This document shows positions 1-5,012 of a stretch of DNA of 5,012 nucleotides, in pieces. The notes under the pieces were generated by a model that saw nothing but the letters and a program-made list of their open reading frames with translations, was not told the DNA's origin and did no database searches. Location: assembly GCA_002691725.1 (NCBI GenBank), contig NZIT01000092.1, positions 3,979-8,990 on the forward strand, in the 5' to 3' direction. Source of the DNA: SAR116 cluster bacterium (GTDB lineage: Bacteria > Pseudomonadota > Alphaproteobacteria > Puniceispirillales > UBA1172). Position numbers and translations under genes: made by a program. Position 1 is the first letter of the stretch; every line of letters begins with the position of its first letter.

Positions 1-862
1 AGGATACCGCCGCCGCATCCGTGGTCTGGCGGCCATTATCCTGCTTGTTCTCATCGCTATTCTGGGAGGGTCAGGGCTTGCCGCTTTAGCGAAAGTGATC
101 GGCGATATGACCGATATCGGAGCATGGCCTGTCATCATCACCGAAGCTATACTTGTGACGATACTATTAGCTGGGCGCAGCTTGGATCAGCATGTTCGGG
201 ATGTCGCCCATGCGCTCAATTCCGCATCACGGCAAGATGACCTGACCGCCGCCCGACAAGCGGTTTCTATGATTGTTGGCCGCAATCCAGAGCAGCTAGA
301 TGCCCCTGCAATTTGTCGTGCCAGTATAGAAACAACCGCCGAAAACCTGTCTGATGGCGTTGTTGCGCCAGCGCTATATTATCTGCTTCTAGGTCTGCCG
401 GGGATAATTGGCTATAAAATGATCAATACCGCCGATAGCATGATAGGGTATAAATCGGCACGCTGGCTCGCCTTTGGCTGGGCCGCGGCAAGGCTTGACG
501 ATGTTGCTAATCTGCTGCCAGCGCGAATAACTGGATGGCTGATTGTGATCGCCGCTTTATTGCCGCAACCAGCACAGGCGGCGCGCGCTTTCCGCATCAT
601 GTGGCGCGATGCAGGGCTTCATCGCTCACCAAATGCAGGCTGGCCAGAAGCCGCTATGGCAGGCGCATTGAATATTGTCTTGGCTGGCCCCAGAAAATAC
701 GGCGCCAGAATGTCAACAGATGTGCCACTTAACCGCAAAGGCCGTATTGCTGCGAGTGCTGATATCTTTTCTGCTCTGAATTATTTGTGGCGCGTCACTG
801 CCATCATCATCATAAGCTTACTTGCCATCGGGTTTTGGCCATATTTCTGGCCATATCTCTAA
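1..862 (+). CDS. cbiB: Adenosylcobinamide-phosphate synthase CbiB (CobD in P. denitrificans naming), N-terminus cut by window edge
   Basis: Inner-membrane enzyme that joins (R)-1-amino-2-propanol or its phosphate to the f-propionate of adenosylcobyric acid, giving adenosylcobinamide (phosphate). The frame is open from the first full codon at 2, so 286 residues are present; the family is usually a little over 300, so roughly 30-40 N-terminal residues are missing. The GTG at 95 is internal, not the start: the preceding codons encode RRRIRGLAAIILLVLIAI, a typical first membrane segment of this family. Family motifs by fragment residue: GRNPEQLD (93-100), ETTAENLSDG (110-119), NTADSMIGYK (142-151), LDDVANLLPARITG (165-178) and HRSPNAGWPEAAMAGAL (207-223). 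Hydrophobic stretches lie near 9-31, 42-58 and 265-286. The C-terminus ends in a duplicated FWPY. It converges on cobQ with 32 bp between stops. The name cobD is ambiguous: in Salmonella it denotes threonine-phosphate decarboxylase, which this is not. Confidence 0.96.
   Translation, partial: GYRRRIRGLAAIILLVLIAILGGSGLAALAKVIGDMTDIGAWPVIITEAILVTILLAGRSLDQHVRDVAHALNSASRQDDLTAARQAVSMIVGRNPEQLDAPAICRASIETTAENLSDGVVAPALYYLLLGLPGIIGYKMINTADSMIGYKSARWLAFGWAAARLDDVANLLPARITGWLIVIAALLPQPAQAARAFRIMWRDAGLHRSPNAGWPEAAMAGALNIVLAGPRKYGARMSTDVPLNRKGRIAASADIFSALNYLWRVTAIIIISLLAIGFWPYFWPYL
833..856 (+). repeat. 12-bp tandem duplication at the 3' end of cbiB
   Basis: Two adjacent 12-bp units, 833-844 (ttttggccatat) and 845-856 (ttctggccatat), differ at one base. 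They are in frame and each encodes Phe-Trp-Pro-Tyr, so the protein ends GFWPYFWPYL followed by TAA. The repeat lies just after the last hydrophobic segment, where aromatic residues often sit at the membrane interface. It looks like a small slippage or duplication event; no function is implied. Confidence 0.8.
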
Positions 863-874
863 AGGGGAATGAAA

Positions 875-899
875 TTTAAGGCGATGCTATTGGCCTAAA
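875..899 (-). terminator. Weak hairpin in the convergent cbiB/cobQ gap, possible terminator
   Basis: Bases 875-882 (TTTAAGGC) can pair with 893-899 (GCCTAAA), giving seven base pairs, one bulged A and a 10-nt loop. The hairpin overlaps the cobQ stop codon at 895-897. On the minus strand it is followed by TTTCATTCC, only modestly U-rich; on the plus strand it is followed by GC-rich sequence. It could serve as a poor intrinsic terminator for the cobN-cobO-cobQ transcript, but the stem is short and A/T-rich on one half, so chance is a real alternative. Confidence 0.2.
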
Positions 900-2388
900 G
901 CCCGGCGATACGCGCGATTGCCTCCAGATCAGCATGTTGCGCCAGATGATCAGCAAGCTGATCTAATGTCTGGTCAATCTGATCTTCAAAGATGATCTGA
1001 CTAGCTGATCGGCCTTGCCGTTGAAGCCATGCAGACCGAAACGTATCACTGGCAAAAAGCCCATGTATATAACATCCAGCGACTTGTCCATCGGGGCTAG
1101 TTGCGCCATCTGTTGTTATGCCTTGACGCCCCTTAATGTCACGGATCATTGGGGTTGTTGTATCACTGCCTGTGGTATGGCCTAAATGGATCTCATAGCC
1201 AGCAATAGCCGCGCCAGTTTGGCTCTCAATGCCGCTTGTATGGGTGAGCGTTTTCTCATCTGTCAATGTCGTTTCAATGTCCAGGAGACCAAGACCATCA
1301 ACACTGCCCGCGATGCCCTCAATGCCGTTGGGATCATGAATACCCTTGCCCAGCATCTGATAGCCGCCACATAATCCGATCACCGCCTTACCATGACGGC
1401 GCAATGTCATCAGGTCTTTATCCCAGCCTTGTTCGCGCAGAAATTGAAGATCAGCAATCGTTGATTTTGATCCGGGAAGCAATACCAAATCTGTGTCCAA
1501 TGGTAATGGCTCACCGGGTTTAACTAATGTGACGCGGAAGCCAGGGTCTTGGCTCAATGGGTCAAGATCATCAAAATTAGCAATACGGCGAATGACCGGA
1601 ACAGCAACATGGCATGTGCCGGGGTTAGCGGATAGACTGGCTTTGCTTTCCAGATCAAGAATATCTTCGGCAGGCAAGCGCGAGGCAGCCCCGAACCACG
1701 GCAAAATCCCTAGCCCTTGCCAGCCTGTTCGCGCCGCAATAATATCCATACCATCAGCAAAAAGGCGCGTATCACCGCGGAATTTATTGATCAAAAAGCC
1801 TTTGATCCGTTGCTTTTCAGATGGCTCAAGCACCGCATGTGTCCCGACTAATGAGGCAATAACGCCGCCGCGATCAATATCACCAACAAGAATAACAGGC
1901 ACATCAGCGGCTTCTGCAAAACCCATATTCGCCAGATCACCTTGCCGTAGATTAACCTCAGCCGGGCTCCCCGCGCCCTCAACAATGATGAGGTCAGCCT
2001 TGGCCTCCAGTCTTCTGAAACTTTCCATAACTTTCGGCATCAAGCTCGCTTTATGGGTGCCATATTCGGCGGCGCGCATCGTCCCATAGCGTTCTCCCTG
2101 GACAATAATCTGCGCCCCTGTATCAGTTTCCGGCTTCAATAAAACGGGGTTCATATCCGATAGCGCATCAGTTTTCGCGGCGCGAGCTTGCAGCGCCTGA
2201 GCGCGGCCAATCTCACCCTGATCAGCTGTCACCGCCGCATTATTTGACATATTCTGCGGCTTGAACGGCATCACGGCTAATCCTTGGCTCGCAAAATAGC
2301 GGCATAATCCAGCCACTAGCACAGATTTCCCAACATTTGAGCCAGCACCCTGTATCATTATTTTGGGAACCGTTATTTTGGCCGTCAT
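895..2388 (-). CDS. cobQ: Cobyric acid synthase CobQ (glutamine-dependent)
   Basis: Cytoplasmic amidotransferase of 497 residues that uses ATP and glutamine to amidate the b, d, e and g carboxyls of adenosylcobyrinic acid a,c-diamide, giving adenosylcobyric acid. The N-terminal half is the ATP-binding synthetase domain of the dethiobiotin synthetase type: P-loop [11 protein letters not shown] (12-22), then KPQNMSNNA (43-51) and VEGAGSPAE (136-144). The C-terminal half is a class I (triad) glutaminase: LLPGSKST (303-310), nucleophile Cys340 in [18 protein letters not shown] (398-405) and the catalytic His442 in CYIHGLF. Length is normal for CobQ/CbiP. The ATG at 2386-2388 is chosen because the P-loop follows at the usual distance; a weak GGAA (2397-2400) lies 8 nt upstream, inside the last codons of cobO. 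Only 2 nt separate it from the cobO stop, suggesting translational coupling. All key residues are present. Confidence 0.98.
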   Translation of the reverse strand: MTAKITVPKIMIQGAGSNVGKSVLVAGLCRYFASQGLAVMPFKPQNMSNNAAVTADQGEIGRAQALQARAAKTDALSDMNPVLLKPETDTGAQIIVQGERYGTMRAAEYGTHKASLMPKVMESFRRLEAKADLIIVEGAGSPAEVNLRQGDLANMGFAEAADVPVILVGDIDRGGVIASLVGTHAVLEPSEKQRIKGFLINKFRGDTRLFADGMDIIAARTGWQGLGILPWFGAASRLPAEDILDLESKASLSANPGTCHVAVPVIRRIANFDDLDPLSQDPGFRVTLVKPGEPLPLDTDLVLLPGSKSTIADLQFLREQGWDKDLMTLRRHGKAVIGLCGGYQMLGKGIHDPNGIEGIAGSVDGLGLLDIETTLTDEKTLTHTSGIESQTGAAIAGYEIHLGHTTGSDTTTPMIRDIKGRQGITTDGATSPDGQVAGCYIHGLFASDTFRSAWLQRQGRSASQIIFEDQIDQTLDQLADHLAQHADLEAIARIAGL

Positions 2389-2390
2389 GA

Positions 2391-3008
2391 TTAGAATTCC
2401 ACGCCAATCTGTGCCTTGATCCCTGACCGAAAGGGATGCTTGATCAGCGTCATTTCTGTCACCAAATCGGCAATCTCAATCAGCTCATCACTGGCATTGC
2501 GACCAGTCAAAACAACATGCGTCATCGCCGGCTTCTCTGCCTTGAGGAAGTCAATGACCTCGCTTGTATCGATATAGCCATAACGCATCGCAATATTAAT
2601 CTCATCCAACAGCACCAACCTGTTATTGCTGTCGCGGATCAGCTCTTTAGCCTTCTCCCATGCTGCGGTGGCGGCGGCGATATCACGTTCTTTATCTTGA
2701 GTTTCCCATGTAAACCCCTCACCCATTGTGTGAAAAGCGCATATATCAGAAAACGTCGCCATGATCAGATCACGCTCGCCTGTCGATAATCCGCCCTTGA
2801 TAAATTGCACAACTGCTGAGGGCAGGCCATGCGCGATGCAGCGAAACACCATGCCAAAGGCGGCGGATGACTTGCCTTTGCCCTTTCCCGTATGGACAAT
2901 AATCAACCCTTTTTCTTCGGTTTTTGTCGACATAATACGGTCGCGTGCCGCTTTTTTCTTCGCCATTTTTGAATTATGGCGAGTGATGTCATCATCTTGA
3001 TCTGTCAT
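2391..3008 (-). CDS. cobO: Corrinoid adenosyltransferase CobO (BtuR/CobA family)
   Basis: Cytoplasmic enzyme of 205 residues that transfers the 5'-deoxyadenosyl group of ATP to the Co(I) form of cob(I)yrinic acid a,c-diamide (and other corrinoids), forming the Co-C bond. Visible features: P-loop [12 protein letters not shown] (39-50), in which the nucleotide is bound in the unusual manner known for this family; [10 protein letters not shown] (96-105); the Walker B-like VLLDEIN (132-138); and the C-terminal signature [15 protein letters not shown] (191-205). The N-terminal extension, rich in Lys and Arg ([12 protein letters not shown], 14-25), is typical of alphaproteobacterial CobO and supports the first ATG (3006-3008) over the later ATGs at 2966 and 2933. 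A good Shine-Dalgarno at 3013-3017 also favours it. It sits 18 nt after cobN and 2 nt before cobQ, as expected for one operon. It is unlike the unrelated PduO and EutT adenosyltransferase families. Confidence 0.97.
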   Translation of the reverse strand: MTDQDDDITRHNSKMAKKKAARDRIMSTKTEEKGLIIVHTGKGKGKSSAAFGMVFRCIAHGLPSAVVQFIKGGLSTGERDLIMATFSDICAFHTMGEGFTWETQDKERDIAAATAAWEKAKELIRDSNNRLVLLDEINIAMRYGYIDTSEVIDFLKAEKPAMTHVVLTGRNASDELIEIADLVTEMTLIKHPFRSGIKAQIGVEF

Positions 3009-3012
3009 GATA

Positions 3013-3017
3013 TCCTC
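3013..3017 (-). promoter_or_regulatory. Ribosome binding site of cobO
   Basis: On the minus strand the 18-nt cobN-cobO gap carries GAGGA four bases before the ATG at 3008 (GTGAGGATATC-ATG). It is the best Shine-Dalgarno match among the junctions seen here. It decides the cobO start in favour of the first ATG, rather than the internal methionines at residues 15 and 26. Confidence 0.7.
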
Positions 3018-3026
3018 ACATGTAGC

Positions 3027-5012
3027 TTATTCAGGCATAGATGTATTGTGACCCGAATTCGCCTTCCTTGCTAGTGTTTCCGCTGTCATCAGCTTTTCGA
3101 CCGTGGCATTTCGTCTAGGATGCCATAATCCGCGTTCCATCGCTTCTTGAAAACGGCTTAAAATATCTTGCCATGCATCGGGATTTTCCTCTTTAAGAAA
3201 TTGGGCGACTTCCTTATTCTCAACCCAGCCGTCAAATAATGCATCAAAATGATGATCTTTGACCTGCCGCGTTGTTGCCGCAAAAGCAAACAGATAATCT
3301 AATGTTGCGGCCATCTCAAAGGCGCCTTTATAGCCGTGCCGCATCACCCCTTTTATCCATTTCGGATTAGAGGCACGACCGCGCACAACACGAGAGATTT
3401 CCTCCGCAAGGCTTCTGATCAGTGGCCGTTCAGCAAGCGCATGATCACCCATGTAAACAGGAACATCCTGGCCTTTCAGAACCGCTACCGTCGCCGCTAA
3501 GCCACCTGCGAATTGATAATAATCATCCGAATCCAGAATATCATGCTCACGATTATCCTGATTATGCAAAACCGCGTCGGTTGATTTTAGCCTCCGGCTT
3601 AACCCTTCGTGATCAGCAACGCCCTCATCATCCTCACCATAGGCATAACCGCCCCATTGAATAAAGGTCTCAGCAAAATCAGCGCGGTTTTGCCAGATGC
3701 CTTCATCAATTAATGTTTGCATACCTGCCCCATACGCCCCCGGCATTGAGCTAAAGACACGAAACCCGGCCCGATGTTCAGCATCCTCAACTGGCATCCC
3801 CTGGCCAATCAGATCATCACGATCACTCGCCCATCTGGCGGCAATGGGGTTATCTTGCTCTGGCTCATCAAGACTAGCAACCGCCCGCACAGCCTTATCA
3901 AAAAGCGCGATCTGCGCCGGAAAGGCATCACGGAAAAAGCCCGATGCCCGCAGCGTCACATCAACCCGTGGCCGACCAAGCACGCTGACCGGCATAACAT
4001 CAAATCCAGTGACACGGCGGCTGGCTCTATCCCATTTTGGCTCAACCCCCATCAAGGCCATGGCTTGCGCCAGATCATCGCCACCGGTCCGCATATTTGC
4101 CGTCCCCCAGACCGATAAAACAATAGCCGCCGGATAATCACCATGATCTTGCAGATAGCGATCCAGCAATGCTTGCGCTGATGCCCAGCCTATCCGCCAT
4201 GCGACAGGTGATGGCACGGCTCTTGTATCAACGGAGAAAAAATTGCGTCCTGTTGGCAGAACTTCGGGTTTGCCCCGTGTTGGTGCGCCTGATGCCCCTG
4301 CCGGAACATATCCCCCAGCTAAGCCGCGCATTAAATAAAACAGCTCATGTTCTGGTGAGGTTGTTACCGCTGACCGAATTGATGGCAAGGCATGATCCAG
4401 GATAGCCTTGGTATGTGTCCAGTCATCGGGGGCTTGCTGACGGCCAGAGATTAGCGCAACTGCCAGCGCATTTAGTCGCTCTATGGTATCCCCATGACTG
4501 CGCCAAACCCCTGACTCTGGATGCGCCAGCATAGCTGGCTTTTGCCACTGCCAAGCGGCGGCACGATCGGCGGTCAATGGGTCAAAGTCTTCTACCATTG
4601 GCCAAATATCAGCCGCAAGCGCACGCAGAATAGATTGCCCAACACCTGACCCATCACCACGCGGTATCCGCAAAATAGCGGTGAGCAAATCGCTTTGCTG
4701 GTCTTTGGGGGCTAGCTGCCCGAAGATATGAAGCCCGTCTCTGATTTGCATATCTTTGATATCGCATAAATAATTATCCAGCTTTTGCAGCTTTTCATCA
4801 TTGCTATCATCAGCATTGATCCCGCAATCTGTGGCGAGGCCAGCGATATCAGCATGCGATAAGATATCATCCATAAGCGCGTTGGTTCGCCGCGTATCAA
4901 CGCCAACAGCTTCGTAATATTCATCCATGCTCGCCTCAAGCTCAGCCATAACGCCATGACTGTCAGCCAGCGTCATAGGCGGGGTCAGATGATCAATAAT
5001 GACTGCCGCGCT
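3027..5012 (-). CDS. cobN: Cobaltochelatase subunit CobN, C-terminal 661 residues (cut by window edge)
   Basis: Large subunit of the aerobic, ATP-dependent cobalt chelatase. With the AAA+ partners CobS and CobT it inserts Co(II) into hydrogenobyrinic acid a,c-diamide. The frame is open from the stop at 3027-3029 to the right edge. The ATG at 4976 is internal: the 12 codons before it read SAAVIIDHLTPP, which with the following MT forms the conserved CobN segment DHLTPPMT (fragment 7-14), then LEASMDEYYEA. CobN proteins are usually about 1,200-1,300 residues, so roughly half is outside the window. Other conserved blocks: PTGRNFFSVD (253-262), WGTANMRTGGDD (302-313), PGAYGAG (424-430), NQDNREHDILDSDDYYQF (484-501) and NPKWI...MRHGYKG (549-563). 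The homologous magnesium chelatase subunit ChlH/BchH is the main alternative, but the cobO and cobQ neighbours and these motifs favour CobN. It is the first visible gene of the cobN-cobO-cobQ set; its promoter is not in the window. Confidence 0.97.
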   Translation of the reverse strand, partial: SAAVIIDHLTPPMTLADSHGVMAELEASMDEYYEAVGVDTRRTNALMDDILSHADIAGLATDCGINADDSNDEKLQKLDNYLCDIKDMQIRDGLHIFGQLAPKDQQSDLLTAILRIPRGDGSGVGQSILRALAADIWPMVEDFDPLTADRAAAWQWQKPAMLAHPESGVWRSHGDTIERLNALAVALISGRQQAPDDWTHTKAILDHALPSIRSAVTTSPEHELFYLMRGLAGGYVPAGASGAPTRGKPEVLPTGRNFFSVDTRAVPSPVAWRIGWASAQALLDRYLQDHGDYPAAIVLSVWGTANMRTGGDDLAQAMALMGVEPKWDRASRRVTGFDVMPVSVLGRPRVDVTLRASGFFRDAFPAQIALFDKAVRAVASLDEPEQDNPIAARWASDRDDLIGQGMPVEDAEHRAGFRVFSSMPGAYGAGMQTLIDEGIWQNRADFAETFIQWGGYAYGEDDEGVADHEGLSRRLKSTDAVLHNQDNREHDILDSDDYYQFAGGLAATVAVLKGQDVPVYMGDHALAERPLIRSLAEEISRVVRGRASNPKWIKGVMRHGYKGAFEMAATLDYLFAFAATTRQVKDHHFDALFDGWVENKEVAQFLKEENPDAWQDILSRFQEAMERGLWHPRRNATVEKLMTAETLARKANSGHNTSMPE

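Noticed and set aside
95..97. GTG as the start of cbiB
   Set aside because: The frame is open back to the left edge, and the upstream residues form an expected membrane segment of the family. The GTG is an internal valine.
1493..2089. A 198-codon open frame on the plus strand, antisense to cobQ
   Set aside because: It lies wholly inside cobQ, whose protein matches its family from end to end. Its own translation shows no recognisable domain and is rich in Ser, Arg, Pro and Ile, as expected for a reverse-strand shadow.
3009..3026. Promoter or riboswitch between cobN and cobO
   Set aside because: The gap is only 18 nt and is filled by the ribosome binding site of cobO. There is no room for a cobalamin riboswitch, and the genes look co-transcribed.
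3422..4405. Several plus-strand open frames of 78-146 codons opposite cobN
   Set aside because: They overlap each other in different frames and lie opposite well-conserved CobN coding sequence, and none shows a domain or a convincing ribosome binding site.
4974..4976. ATG as the start of the chelatase gene
   Set aside because: The same frame stays open to the window edge, and the 12 residues before this ATG are part of the conserved CobN DHLTPP segment, so the codon is internal.
1..5012. An undescribed system, mobile element or CRISPR array
   Set aside because: Nearly every base belongs to four recognisable cobalamin genes with intact motifs. I saw no inverted repeats of insertion-sequence type, no spaced direct repeats, no tRNA-like fold and no unexplained gene.

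Overview
The window is a piece of an aerobic (late cobalt insertion) cobalamin biosynthesis cluster. It holds four genes with almost no space between them. Three lie on the minus strand and read right to left: cobN (cobaltochelatase large subunit, cut by the right edge), cobO (corrinoid adenosyltransferase) and cobQ (cobyric acid synthase). The fourth, cbiB (called cobD in the Pseudomonas denitrificans nomenclature), lies on the plus strand, is cut by the left edge, and converges on cobQ. No mobile element, RNA gene, CRISPR array, riboswitch or long non-coding stretch is visible. The largest gap is the 32 bp between the cbiB and cobQ stop codons.

Layout. Positions 1-862 (+) encode the membrane protein CbiB, open to the left edge. 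Positions 863-894 are the convergent gap. Positions 895-2388 (-) are cobQ, 2391-3008 (-) are cobO, and 3027-5012 (-) are the C-terminal 661 residues of CobN. cobN, cobO and cobQ are separated by 18 and 2 nt, so they look like one operon whose promoter lies beyond the right edge. This probably explains why no cobalamin riboswitch is visible here.

How the genes work together. From family knowledge, CobN with CobS and CobT inserts cobalt into hydrogenobyrinic acid a,c-diamide. After reduction of the cobalt, CobO adds the adenosyl ligand. CobQ then amidates the b, d, e and g carboxyls to give adenosylcobyric acid, and CbiB attaches the aminopropanol (phosphate) arm to give adenosylcobinamide (phosphate). 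Reading from the right edge to the left, gene order follows pathway order. Partners not in the window include cobS, cobT, the cobalt reductase, cobW and the nucleotide-loop genes.

Organism. CobN of the aerobic type next to cobO and cobQ, the protein sequences themselves, and a GC content near 50% by eye suggest an alphaproteobacterium of moderate GC. A marine SAR116-like lineage is one possibility, but that is inference only. A marked scarcity of GANTC, the target of the alphaproteobacterial methyltransferase CcrM, fits this. I see no undescribed system here; the region reads as ordinary, intact core metabolism.
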